A DNA stretch of 21,745 nt from Verrucomicrobia subdivision 6 bacterium (GTDB taxonomy: Bacteria; Verrucomicrobiota; Verrucomicrobiia; Methylacidiphilales; Verrucolacustridaceae): positions 1-21,745 of the forward strand of contig CAMBGW010000010.1 in assembly GCA_945866245.1 (NCBI GenBank), given 5' to 3'. The position numbers and the translations under genes were made by a program. The notes under the pieces are model-generated. The model saw only the letters and a program-made list of their open reading frames with translations. It ran no database searches and had not been told where the DNA came from. Below, in pieces: positions 6,980 through 13,907 of this stretch (positions are counted from its first letter, which is position 1; the number at the start of each line of letters is the position of its first letter).

Positions 6980-7870
6980 ATGCTCTCTCTTGAATCATTA
7001 GCCGAGCTCGCCCATCACCACGCCGCCGCTCTGCCAGCGAAAGTGGCTGAGTTCGAGATCCGAGGTCACTCCTTTAACTCCGCCAACCGTCCCCACCTCA
7101 TGGGAGTCATCAACCTCAGTGCCGACTCCTGGTACCGCGAAAGCGTGGTCACGAGTACCGACTCCGCTCTCACCCGCGCTCGCCGCCTTCGTGCCGAGGG
7201 CGCCCACCTCATCGATCTGGGCGCAGAATCCTCTCTCCACCATGCCGCCCGCATCGATCCCGCCCAACAGATCGCCACTCTTCTCCCTATTCTTCAACCC
7301 CTCGCGCAAGAGGGTTCCCTCATCTCCATTGAAACCTATCAACCCGAAGTTGCGCGTCGCTGCCTCGAAGCAGGTGCCGCCGTCCTTAATCTCACCGGTT
7401 CTCGGCCACCCGACGATCTGTACCGCACCGTCGCCGCTCACCGGGCCGGGATCATCCTCTGCTATGTCCAAGGGGAAAATGTCCGGGCCGTAGGGGATTT
7501 CGTTCACTCCCCCGATCACGCGACTGCTTTGCTCGACTACTTCCGCCGCGAAATCGATCGCGCTGTTCAAGCAGGGGTCCACGCCATCTGGATCGATCCC
7601 GGACTGGGCTTTTACTATAAGAATCTCCGAGACAGCACTGCCCGAATCCGATATCAGGCCGAAACCTTTCTCCACACCTTCCGCCTCCGCACCCTCGGTT
7701 GGCCCGTCTGTCACGCTCTTCCGCATGCTTTCGAATTTTTTCAAGATGAAGTCCGCTCCGCAGAGTCCCTCTTTGCCGTCTTAGCCCTTCTTGGGAAAAC
7801 CGACCTCCTCCGAACTCACGAGATTCCAAAAGTCCGTGCCGTCGCCCGAACACTCGGAATTCTCTCATGA
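6980..7870 (+). CDS. Divergent dihydropteroate-synthase-like pterin-binding protein
   Basis: A TIM-barrel protein with the pterin-binding skeleton of dihydropteroate synthase (FolP) but altered catalytic positions. Matching blocks: GVINLSADSW (42-51) for GILNVTPDSF, IDLGAESS (78-85) for VDIGGEST, SIETYQPEVA (116-125) for SIDTYRAEVA, VLNLTG (135-140) for INDISG, and WIDPGLGF (204-211) for LDPGIGFG. Differences: the Asp of SIDTY is Glu118, the Arg after GEST is Leu86, and the SRK loop that supplies the E. coli Lys221 is replaced by WPVCHALPHA (241-250). R-V-H near the C-terminus is RTH (278-280). It therefore may bind a pterin without making dihydropteroate, or use another acceptor. The gene overlaps the next one by ATGA, so the two are coupled. 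It differs from a methyltransferase-type pterin barrel in lacking any partner domain. Length of 296 is normal for FolP. Confidence 0.75.
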   Translation: MLSLESLAELAHHHAAALPAKVAEFEIRGHSFNSANRPHLMGVINLSADSWYRESVVTSTDSALTRARRLRAEGAHLIDLGAESSLHHAARIDPAQQIATLLPILQPLAQEGSLISIETYQPEVARRCLEAGAAVLNLTGSRPPDDLYRTVAAHRAGIILCYVQGENVRAVGDFVHSPDHATALLDYFRREIDRAVQAGVHAIWIDPGLGFYYKNLRDSTARIRYQAETFLHTFRLRTLGWPVCHALPHAFEFFQDEVRSAESLFAVLALLGKTDLLRTHEIPKVRAVARTLGILS

Positions 7871-8592
7871 AACGCTCCCGCCATCCCGTTGCCCTGATCA
7901 CCGGAGCCTCCCGCGGCTTGGGTGCCTATCTCGCACGTGAAGTCGCTCAACTTGGCTATGCGGTCGCTCTCCACCACCGGAGTGGTGCCGTCGCCACTCG
8001 GCGCCTCGCACGCGATATCCAGCTCCACGGCTTACCCACCCTCGCCCTTTCCGCCGATCTCTCCCACCCCGCTGAAGTCTCCAAGCTATTCCAACAAATT
8101 CAGCGTACATGGGGCCGCCTTGATCTTCTCATCAACAACGCCGGAACCTATCGCCCCACCCCTCTTCTTCGCACTCGTCCCGAGGACTGGTTTGCCGGAA
8201 TAGAAAGTACCGCCACCGCAACTTTTCTCACAACCCAAGCCGCTCTGCCCCTTTTCCCTAAAACCGGCGGCCGCATTATCAACCTAGGCGACTCCGCCTC
8301 CGATCGCCTATCTCCACGAAAACTTGCCCCTGGCTACCACGTCGGAAAAGTGGGGGTCACTCTCCTTACCCGCTCTTTTGCCAGCCAACTCATCTCCAGG
8401 AAAATCACCGTGAACCAAATCTCCCCAGGCTACCTCGAAAACAGCATCGACCTTCCCCACCCCAGCAAACTTCCCCTCGGTCGCCCCGTCTCCTTTTCTG
8501 AACTTTTCGCAGCTGTCAGGTATCTCCTTTCTCCCGAAGCCTCCCAGCTTACCGGATCAACTTTATCTCTTACCGGTGGCTGGAATCTTTGA
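7867..8592 (+). CDS. Short-chain reductase, pteridine-reductase (PTR1)-like
   Basis: A 241-residue classical short-chain dehydrogenase/reductase. The cofactor site is TGASRGLG (12-19) with HHRSG (36-40), the arginine-serine turn typical of NADPH-preferring pteridine reductases. NNAG is at 90-93, followed by TYRPTPLLR (94-102), very close to the pattern FYPTPLLR in trypanosomatid PTR1. The catalytic tyrosine and lysine are Tyr157 and Lys161 (GYHVGK). Where most family members have Ser, the strand end reads IINLGDSAS, placing Asp142 at or next to that position as in PTR1 and FolM. The expected reaction is reduction of dihydro-pterins or folates. Its ATG lies within the end of the DHPS-like gene (ATGA overlap). 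A FabG-type role is the alternative but the motifs fit less well. The 3' end overlaps the convergent epimerase-like gene by 23 bases. Confidence 0.78.
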   Translation: MKRSRHPVALITGASRGLGAYLAREVAQLGYAVALHHRSGAVATRRLARDIQLHGLPTLALSADLSHPAEVSKLFQQIQRTWGRLDLLINNAGTYRPTPLLRTRPEDWFAGIESTATATFLTTQAALPLFPKTGGRIINLGDSASDRLSPRKLAPGYHVGKVGVTLLTRSFASQLISRKITVNQISPGYLENSIDLPHPSKLPLGRPVSFSELFAAVRYLLSPEASQLTGSTLSLTGGWNL

Positions 8593-9340
8593 CTCCAGCC
8601 CGATAGATCGGCGCCCAGCCCTCATTTCTCAACTTTGCATTGCTCACCCTTTTGCTTCGGCGCGTCCGCTTCGACCCCTCCGCCCAAACACCACCGGCAA
8701 CCCCTCTGGGCAACGGAAAATTCTCCGCCACGTTGAATGTTTGCCCCTGATTTCGAAGCGCCACCCCTACCGCCCGAGCCGCATCTTCACGATGCACCAC
8801 ATTCAGCCAACGCTCCGGACCCTCGGCACGATCTCTTAGTTCCCTCTCCCCTCCATACAAACCAGCGCATCGTAAAACCGATCCTCCCGCCCTGACCGTC
8901 TCCATCTCCGCATAAACCATCGCCGCTGACCTTTCGTCTTGAGCTAACGCGGACCCCTCATCAACCCATCCCCCGTCCGCCTCCTCATAGACAGAAGTGG
9001 AAGATAGATACACCATCGCCACTCTCCTCTCCCTCGCCCACTGAGCCGCCCGCACCGCTCCCTCTCGATGCATCGATTGAAAATCCCCACCCACCGACTC
9101 ACGCGATGGCGCCATGGCCCACACCAAACCACTCCACTGCCCCTGCAACTCAGCCCAAAACGAAGAAGACGTTGCATCGGTTGCCACCGTTTCTTCAAAC
9201 TGTTTACGTAACCCTTCAGCCGATCGTTCGGTACGTACCACCGGGACCACCCTCCATCCACCCGCCCCAGCTTGATGAGCTACCTCCCGCCCCAAAAAAC
9301 CAGCCCCCACCAGAAGTAATCTCGGTGGACTCGCTTTCAA
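8570..9340 (-). CDS. NAD(P)-binding epimerase-like protein (YeeZ-like)
   Basis: An atypical extended short-chain dehydrogenase family protein of 256 residues. The Rossmann motif is LLLVGAGFLGREVA (8-21). It is followed after a helical region by YLSSTSVYEEADGGWVDE, a block characteristic of YeeZ-like proteins (S-S-T-x-V-Y-x-x-x-G-x-W-V-D-E), and by the late pattern WLNVVHREDAARAV (conserved 'N-x-I-H-x-x-D-x-x-x-A'). The usual Y-x3-K catalytic pair after the SST-VY block is not obvious, as in other atypical members, so catalysis is uncertain. The start is TTG 9340 with GGGAA eight bases upstream. It converges with the pteridine-reductase-like gene and diverges from tRNA-Ser. No substrate can be named. 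Confidence 0.75.
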   Translation of the reverse strand: MKASPPRLLLVGAGFLGREVAHQAGAGGWRVVPVVRTERSAEGLRKQFEETVATDATSSSFWAELQGQWSGLVWAMAPSRESVGGDFQSMHREGAVRAAQWARERRVAMVYLSSTSVYEEADGGWVDEGSALAQDERSAAMVYAEMETVRAGGSVLRCAGLYGGERELRDRAEGPERWLNVVHREDAARAVGVALRNQGQTFNVAENFPLPRGVAGGVWAEGSKRTRRSKRVSNAKLRNEGWAPIYRAGVKDSSHR

Positions 9341-9368
9341 GCCAATTCCCGTCTAAAGATCAAGGATG

Positions 9369-9455
9369 GGACGAGTGGCGGAGCGGTTGAACGCGGCGGT
9401 CTTGAAAACCGCAGATGCCGAAAGGCATTCGTAGGTTCGAATCCTACCTCGTCCG
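9369..9455 (+). tRNA. tRNA-Ser (anticodon UGA)
   Basis: A complete cloverleaf can be drawn. The acceptor stem is GGACGAG (9369-9375) with CTCGTCC (9448-9454) and discriminator G9455, typical for serine. The anticodon stem GCGGT/ACCGC encloses loop CTTGAAA with anticodon TGA at 9403-9405. A long variable arm ATGCC-GAAA-GGCAT marks a class II tRNA. The T arm is GTAGG-TTCGAAT-CCTAC. CCA is not encoded. It reads UCN serine codons, chiefly UCA. It lies 28 bases from the divergent epimerase-like gene; no convincing promoter is seen in that gap. Confidence 0.97.
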
Positions 9456-9467
9456 AAATAAACCCGC

Positions 9468-9875
9468 CTAGCCGCGGATGTGATAATGCCCCGGACCCAC
9501 TTTTCGCAATCCGCGCACCTTCTTCAAATTTTGATAAAACCAAGTATCCAGCCGTTGCCGTTGAATATTCATCTTCTTCGCCAAATCTTTGATCTTGAGT
9601 CCCGTCTTTCCTGCTCGACTCAACTGATTCAAGATCACTTTTCGCAATCCACCTCGCCGATTAAATTTTTTACCAGTACCCCGTCTTCCAGAGCGGCCGG
9701 GAGGACGTCCCCGAGCAATTCGATTCGCTCCTCGTGCCACAGCGGAGGCTCCTGCACCGACCACCTTGGCCACTGAACGCTCCAGTTGAGTCAACTTTTT
9801 CTCCAAAGACTCCTTCTTGCGGAGCAACTTCATAATACGACCGAACTCTTTTGTTGTTAGTTTTGTAATGTCCAT
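9468..9875 (-). CDS. Small basic AT-hook / winged-helix DNA-binding protein
   Basis: A 135-residue, strongly basic protein in three parts. Residues 1-40 are a charged, heptad-like helix (MKLLRKKESLEKKLTQLERS) fit for dimerisation. Residues 50-75 are an Arg/Gly/Pro-rich linker containing an AT-hook-type core RGRPPGRSGRR (55-65). Residues 76-133 look like a winged helix-turn-helix: LRKVILNQLSR, then KIKDLAKKMNIQRQRLDTWFYQNLKKV, ending GHYHI. A nucleoid-associated or regulatory DNA-binding role is inferred from this composition. The gene sits just downstream of the SWIB terminator and so must have its own promoter; a candidate is at 9882-9910, with the ATG six bases after its -10 box. No ribosome-binding site is apparent. 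It runs towards tRNA-Ser on the other strand, ending 12 bases away. Confidence 0.75.
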   Translation of the reverse strand: MDITKLTTKEFGRIMKLLRKKESLEKKLTQLERSVAKVVGAGASAVARGANRIARGRPPGRSGRRGTGKKFNRRGGLRKVILNQLSRAGKTGLKIKDLAKKMNIQRQRLDTWFYQNLKKVRGLRKVGPGHYHIRG

Positions 9876-9881
9876 CTTCAG

Positions 9882-9910
9882 AAACTAACACAAGGTCTAA
9901 CAACTGACGA
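9882..9910 (-). promoter_or_regulatory. Putative promoter of the AT-hook/wHTH gene, leaderless
   Basis: On the minus strand TCGTCA (9910-9905, four of six to -35) is followed after 17 bases by TAGTTT (9887-9882), preceded by TGT as in an extended -10. The ATG at 9875 begins six bases later. A promoter is required here because a terminator separates this gene from SWIB. Confidence 0.4.
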
Positions 9911-9912
9911 TC

Positions 9913-9950
9913 AAAAAAATACCCCGCCGTGAGTTCGTCACGACGGGGTA
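9913..9950 (-). terminator. Rho-independent terminator after the SWIB gene
   Basis: On the minus strand TACCCCGTCGTGA, a 5-base loop and TCACGGCGGGGTA form a 13-pair stem with one G-U-type mismatch, followed directly by a run of T (9919-9913). It ends the cofG-cofH-SWIB unit. Confidence 0.9.
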
Positions 9951-9987
9951 CAATCAATACCCGGGGAAACCCCGAGCGTTGGAAACG

Positions 9988-10245
9988 TTATTTAACGTGT
10001 TTGCTGGCGTACTTCGTCAACTCAAACATCGTCGCCATGCTTTTTCCACCAAAGAGGGGTTTAAACAAATGATCCGCATTGATGTTCCGGCGGTTCTTTT
10101 TGTCTTGGAGGCCATTCTTTTTAATGTAGGCCCAGAGTTTTTTTGTCATCTCGGTGCGGGGAAGGGGCTTGCTCCCAATGATTGCGGCCAAGATGGCGTC
10201 CGGTTGGACGGGTTTCATAAATGCTGCATTCGGTTTCTTTGCCAT
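9988..10245 (-). CDS. SWIB/MDM2 domain protein
   Basis: An 85-residue protein consisting almost wholly of a SWIB domain, the fold found in eukaryotic BAF60 subunits of SWI/SNF remodelling complexes and in MDM2. The whole pattern is visible: PLPRTEMTKKLWAYIKKNGL (27-46), QDKKNRRNINADHLFKPLFG (47-66), and SMATMFELTKYASKHV (69-84). Stand-alone bacterial versions are known mainly from Chlamydiae and related PVC phyla, where one has been linked to chromatin or topoisomerase; their role in free-living bacteria is unclear. A strong ribosome-binding site AAGGAG lies nine bases before ATG 10245. It follows cofH by 46 bases on the same strand and is closed by the terminator at 9913-9950, so it is probably the last gene of the cofGH operon. 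Confidence 0.93.
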   Translation of the reverse strand: MAKKPNAAFMKPVQPDAILAAIIGSKPLPRTEMTKKLWAYIKKNGLQDKKNRRNINADHLFKPLFGGKSMATMFELTKYASKHVK

Positions 10246-10291
10246 AGTGTCTTATCTCCTTAGGTTTGGGTTAATGGTTACGATACGTTGG

Positions 10292-11380
10292 TTAAGATGC
10301 GCTCTCGCAGGACGCTGACAACACTTTTCTACGAGGGAAAAGCCCTTTTTCCACCGACCCATATACCGTGGTCCTCTCCACCGCTTCATAACCCGCCCCG
10401 CCAATCGCCGCCTCAATCTGCTCCGGTTCCAACCCCTCCCCATGCTTTCCCCCACTCGACCGAGTAATCGCCTCTTCATACAAAGTGCCGCCAAAATCGT
10501 TGCATCCCCACCCCAACGACTCGACCGCTCCCACCACCCCTAACTTAACCCAGCTGGTCTGAAGGTTCGGAATCACCCCTCCTAAAACCATCCGAGCCAA
10601 AGGGTAAAGCCGCATTGCCCTCCTTCGGATCCGCTCCTCCAGCGCCTTGATGCCACCTGCACGCCGAGCAAGCAGCGCCCCCAAACGATTTTGGTAGGGC
10701 ACGAAAGCCAAGGGCACAAATTCGGTAAACCCACCTGTCTCCTCTTGAACTCTTCGCAGAATTTCGAAGTGACTCCGGATATCCTCCCACCTTTCCACAT
10801 GGCCGAACAAAATCGTGGCACTCGATCTGACCCCCGCCCGATGGGCCGCTTGTACAATTTCTACCCACCGCGCGGCCGGTAGCTTATTGCGCGAAATCTT
10901 GCGCCTCACCTCATCCACCAAAATTTCCGCCGCAGTTCCCGGTATCGTCCCGACCCCCGCCGCTCTCAATTTGCCCATCATCTCCTCAGGCCCACAACCC
11001 GCCTTTTCACACAAAGAATCAATCTCCATCGGTGAAAACGCGTGCAGATGCATCCAGGGAAAGGCCTCCCGTAACGCCTTCACTAAATCGAAGTAATACT
11101 CAGGCCGTAATTCCGGATCAATTCCACCCTGCAAACAAACCTCCGTCACCCAAGGTGTCTTTCCCACCCGCGCAACCACCTCATCAATTCGATCCGAAGT
11201 CGCCCCTAAGGTTCCAGGCCGTTTTCCAAATCCACAAAAGGCACACCCCACCGTGCACACCCGGGTAAAGTTCGCATTGCGATTCACCACATACGTCACC
11301 GTCCGCCCATGTCGTCGCAAAGTCTCCTCCGCTGCACAGTCACGCAACTCTGCCAAAGGCATCTTCCAGAAGTCTTTCAT
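10292..11380 (-). CDS. cofH: FO synthase subunit 2, CofH
   Basis: CofH is the radical-SAM enzyme that joins a tyrosine-derived p-hydroxybenzyl group to 5-amino-6-(D-ribitylamino)uracil in the synthesis of the deazaflavin FO. The [4Fe-4S]/SAM motif is CTVGCAFC (Cys42, Cys46, Cys49), preceded by TVTYVVNRNANFTRV (27-41), the pattern seen in CofH and the C-terminal half of actinobacterial FbiC. The C-terminal block NLQTSWVKLG, WGCNDFGGTLYEEAI and HGEGLEPEQIE is also specific for the CofH/MqnE/MqnC group. CofH is chosen over the menaquinone enzymes because of the neighbouring CofG and the V-N-R-N-x-N-F-T sequence. The 362-residue length fits. ATG 11380 overlaps the cofG stop (ATGA), so the two subunits are coupled. 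Product FO serves as a precursor of F420 or as a photolyase antenna. Confidence 0.92.
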   Translation of the reverse strand: MKDFWKMPLAELRDCAAEETLRRHGRTVTYVVNRNANFTRVCTVGCAFCGFGKRPGTLGATSDRIDEVVARVGKTPWVTEVCLQGGIDPELRPEYYFDLVKALREAFPWMHLHAFSPMEIDSLCEKAGCGPEEMMGKLRAAGVGTIPGTAAEILVDEVRRKISRNKLPAARWVEIVQAAHRAGVRSSATILFGHVERWEDIRSHFEILRRVQEETGGFTEFVPLAFVPYQNRLGALLARRAGGIKALEERIRRRAMRLYPLARMVLGGVIPNLQTSWVKLGVVGAVESLGWGCNDFGGTLYEEAITRSSGGKHGEGLEPEQIEAAIGGAGYEAVERTTVYGSVEKGLFPRRKVLSASCESAS

Positions 11381-12384
11381 TGCTCAGACTCCTTCCAAAA
11401 CTTTTTCACTCTCTTATGCCAACGATCGGTCAACCACTCTTCCCCACTGTGACTTGCATACACCGGCAGCCTCTCGACCAACTCTCGACCCTTCGCCTCA
11501 CAAATCCTTTGATACTGCTCCAACTTTTCCCAAGGCCGGGTTGGATTGACCTCATCTTTTGCCCAGGAAATTCCTCCTAAGTCATCCAGCTCATCCAAAA
11601 GCTCATCCCAACGTGATTCTAAATTGGGCGGAATCTGAATCGCCACCCCTGGCGCCCACTCTCTCCATGCCCTCATCATTTCCCGATACTCCTCTAATGT
11701 AGGAGCGCAACCAGCAGGCCATCGCGAGCCAGCATTCGGTACGTACCGCTGAATCAAAATCTCCTGCAGTTGCCCATATCGTGCGTGCATCTCCGCCAAC
11801 ACCTCTAAAGATTGAAGACGAGACCTTTGACTCTCCCCCCAACCCACCAAAATCCCACTCGTGAACGGCACCTTGGCCCTACCCGCCGCCTCAATTCCCG
11901 CCTTCCTTCCAGCCACCTTCTTTTCGGGAGCACACGCTGGATCATCCACCACACTCTCCAACATCATTCCCATCGAAACATAGAACGGCCTTAATCGCCT
12001 CAACTCCTCCTCGCTCATTCTCCCAAAGTTTCCATGCGGAAATATCCCTGCCTCCGCACACCTCTCTCCAACTCGACCCGCAAAATCCCAAAAATCTTGG
12101 TACCCGCGCTTTTTCAACTCCTCTTGAATGTGAGGCATTGCCCCAGGTCTTTCCCCCGAAATCAGCAGCGCCTCTCTCGCTCCACCCTCCCGAGCCTCTT
12201 GAATCAATCGATCAATCTCCCCTTCTGCCAAAAGCCCCTCCCGATCACTCCGAAATCCGCAGTACCCGCAGTGCCAAGGGCAATCATGAGTCAACACGAG
12301 CGTGATCGAACGCGAGTAGGTCACCACCCTGCCACCCGAGGGCGCAAGGACGTCGACAAAATGATCTTCGGTAACAGCTTTCAA
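11377..12384 (-). CDS. cofG: FO synthase subunit 1, CofG
   Basis: CofG is the radical-SAM partner that cyclises the CofH product to 7,8-didemethyl-8-hydroxy-5-deazariboflavin (FO). Its cluster motif is CPWHCGYC (Cys35, Cys39, Cys42) in THDCPWHCGYCGFR, preceded by VVTYSRSITLVL (20-31), the CofG signature. Later conserved parts are HGNFG, LRPFYVSMGMMLES and VPFTSGILVGWGES, then IQIPPNLES and DLGGISWAKDEVNP, where CofG has the 'DLGGIS' turn. The length (335) is normal. The start is TTG 12384 without a clear ribosome-binding site; the sequence between it and the divergent psd is only 29 bases, with a TAGATT -10-like box on the minus strand near 12411-12406. No cofC, cofD or cofE is visible in the window, so whether FO goes on to F420 cannot be told here. 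Confidence 0.92.
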   Translation of the reverse strand: MKAVTEDHFVDVLAPSGGRVVTYSRSITLVLTHDCPWHCGYCGFRSDREGLLAEGEIDRLIQEAREGGAREALLISGERPGAMPHIQEELKKRGYQDFWDFAGRVGERCAEAGIFPHGNFGRMSEEELRRLRPFYVSMGMMLESVVDDPACAPEKKVAGRKAGIEAAGRAKVPFTSGILVGWGESQRSRLQSLEVLAEMHARYGQLQEILIQRYVPNAGSRWPAGCAPTLEEYREMMRAWREWAPGVAIQIPPNLESRWDELLDELDDLGGISWAKDEVNPTRPWEKLEQYQRICEAKGRELVERLPVYASHSGEEWLTDRWHKRVKKFWKESEQ

Positions 12385-12413
12385 TAAGGGGAACTTCTAG
12401 CTAAAAATCTAGC

Positions 12414-13040
12414 ATGGCTTTACGCGAAGCAAGACCGTTCCTTATCGGCGCCGCCGTCTTCCTTGGGATCTCTCTTTGGATGGCCTGGCCGATCGGCATA
12501 GTGCTGAGCGTCCTTCTACTCATCGGTCTCCTCCTCTTTTTTCGCGACCCACACCGCACCCCCCCTGCCAATCCCCTTGCCCTAGTTAGCCCAGCAGATG
12601 GAAAAGTCATCTGTGTCGACGAAGCGGAGGACCCTTGTTTTGGCCTTGGAAAATTTCGCCGCGTTGGAATCTTTCTCTCCGTCCTAGATGTCCACGTCAA
12701 TCGTAGCCCCGATGCCGGTACCATCGAAAAAACCCACTACTCAGCAGGTGAATTCCTCGATGCCCGCCACCTAGAAGTCGATATCCGTAACGAAAATCAA
12801 ACCTGGCTCCTCCGAACAACTCGAGGCCCCGTACTTGTCCGCCAGATTGCTGGCCTCATCGCCCGCCGCATCGTTGGCTGGAAAAAAGCAGGCGACTCAG
12901 TTTCCAAAGGGGAAAGATTTGGCATGATCCGCTTTGGCTCCCGAACCGACCTCTACTTCCCCGCCTCCTGCAACCCCCAAGTCCAAGTCGGCCAACGCGT
13001 CGTTGGTGGCCAAACAATCCTCGCCCTATGGCCCGCGTAA
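12414..13040 (+). CDS. psd: Phosphatidylserine decarboxylase, short (type II) form
   Basis: Psd decarboxylates phosphatidylserine to phosphatidylethanolamine at the inner membrane. This is the short, 208-residue form. Two hydrophobic segments (about 8-42) anchor the N-terminus, followed by FFRDPHRTPP (42-51), SPADGKV (59-65), and IFLSVLDVHVNRSP (86-99) with the conserved His94. Self-cleavage to give the pyruvoyl group should fall between Gly175 and Ser176 in RFGSRTDLYFP (173-183). ATG 12414 has no ribosome-binding site; a TAAAAA box ends six bases before it. The gene diverges from cofG and overlaps pssA by 13 bases, so the two steps of phosphatidylethanolamine synthesis are made from one message. 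The related archaetidylserine decarboxylase is the only other reading and is unlikely beside pssA. Confidence 0.94.
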   Translation: MALREARPFLIGAAVFLGISLWMAWPIGIVLSVLLLIGLLLFFRDPHRTPPANPLALVSPADGKVICVDEAEDPCFGLGKFRRVGIFLSVLDVHVNRSPDAGTIEKTHYSAGEFLDARHLEVDIRNENQTWLLRTTRGPVLVRQIAGLIARRIVGWKKAGDSVSKGERFGMIRFGSRTDLYFPASCNPQVQVGQRVVGGQTILALWPA

Positions 13041-13861
13041 AACCACGCTCTTCAAATTCCGCCCGAAAAGGGGTGGCTTATCTTCTTCCCAGCCTCATGA
13101 CCGCTGGAAATCTTTTCTGCGGATTTATGGCCGTTCTTCAGATTATCCAAGGCAGCCTTCTTCAAGCCGAAGCTAACATCGCCTGGACCCAACCATACGA
13201 AACCAGCCTCCTCTGGATTCTCGGTGCCTTTATCTTCGATATGCTCGATGGCCGCGTTGCCCGCCTCGGCGGTCACGAAAGCGCCTTCGGTCGTGAGTTC
13301 GACTCTCTAGCCGACATCATCTCATTTGGCATCGCACCTGCCCTCCTTGTTTTTAAAATCGTCCTCGCCGAACTCCCTGCCCGTCTCGGCTGGATGATCG
13401 GCTTTGTTTACCTCGTGTGCGGGGCCATGCGACTAGCCCGTTTTAACACTCTCGCCGTACAACCATCGACCACACCTAGATCGAAAGATTTCTCCGGTTT
13501 CCCCATCCCTGCCGCTGCAGGTCTCGTCGCTTCCGTCACTCTCCTGCTCCTCAAGTACTACGAGTCGGATCGAGTCATTGGGAATTTTAAGTATGCCTTA
13601 GCAGCTCTTCTCCTCTTCCTCAGCTTTATGATGTTCAGTCAGGTCAGCTACCCCAGCTTTAAAACCCTTGATTGGCGCTCCCAACGACCCATTCCTCGAC
13701 TTCTCCTCATCGTGGCCGCCCTCGCCCTCATCGTTCAAACCTACCAGTACTCCCTTGCTGTTCTTTTTTGTGGCTACCTTCTTTACGGCTTTATTCGCCC
13801 AAAATTAAGTCGCCGACTTCGCTCGGAAATCGAAGAAGAAAAAATCCGCTCTATCCTCTGA
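13028..13861 (+). CDS. pssA: CDP-diacylglycerol-serine O-phosphatidyltransferase
   Basis: PssA makes phosphatidylserine from CDP-diacylglycerol and serine in the inner membrane, feeding Psd. The CDP-alcohol phosphotransferase signature D-x2-D-G-x2-A-R-x8-G-x3-D-x3-D is complete at residues 71-96: D71, D74, G75, A78, R79, G88, D92 and D96. These aspartates bind the metal and the CDP group. Six to eight hydrophobic segments are visible across 277 residues, and the GNLFCGF stretch (27-33) is typical of the type II Bacillus-like PssA, as opposed to the E. coli peripheral type. The ATG is inside the end of psd (13-base overlap) with no separate ribosome-binding site, implying reinitiation. The C-terminal tail (RPKLSRRLRSEIEEEK) is charged and probably cytoplasmic. 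It converges with atpC across 18 bases. Confidence 0.95.
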   Translation: MARVKPRSSNSARKGVAYLLPSLMTAGNLFCGFMAVLQIIQGSLLQAEANIAWTQPYETSLLWILGAFIFDMLDGRVARLGGHESAFGREFDSLADIISFGIAPALLVFKIVLAELPARLGWMIGFVYLVCGAMRLARFNTLAVQPSTTPRSKDFSGFPIPAAAGLVASVTLLLLKYYESDRVIGNFKYALAALLLFLSFMMFSQVSYPSFKTLDWRSQRPIPRLLLIVAALALIVQTYQYSLAVLFCGYLLYGFIRPKLSRRLRSEIEEEKIRSIL

Positions 13862-13871
13862 TCTCCTAGTT

Positions 13872-13907
13872 ACCCAACGTTAGATCTGGGTTCGCCTTTT
13901 TCTTTTT
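13872..13907 (+). terminator. Possible terminator of psd-pssA
   Basis: ACCCA (13872-13876) and TGGGT (13887-13891) form a short stem with a 10-base loop, followed by a T-rich tract (TTTTTCTTTTT, 13897-13907). The stem is weak and the element overlaps the 3' end of the convergent atpC gene, so this is tentative. Confidence 0.35.

Noticed and set aside
6998..7744. Minus-strand open frame of 248 codons opposite the DHPS-like gene
   Set aside because: It is long only because the C-rich plus strand gives few stops in this frame; the plus-strand product has clear family motifs and this one has none.
10292..12384. Reading the two radical-SAM genes as menaquinone (futalosine) enzymes MqnE and MqnC
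   Set aside because: The first protein has the CofG VTYSRS and CPWHCGYCGFR pattern and the second the CofH VVNRNxNFT pattern, and they are coupled as FO synthase subunits.
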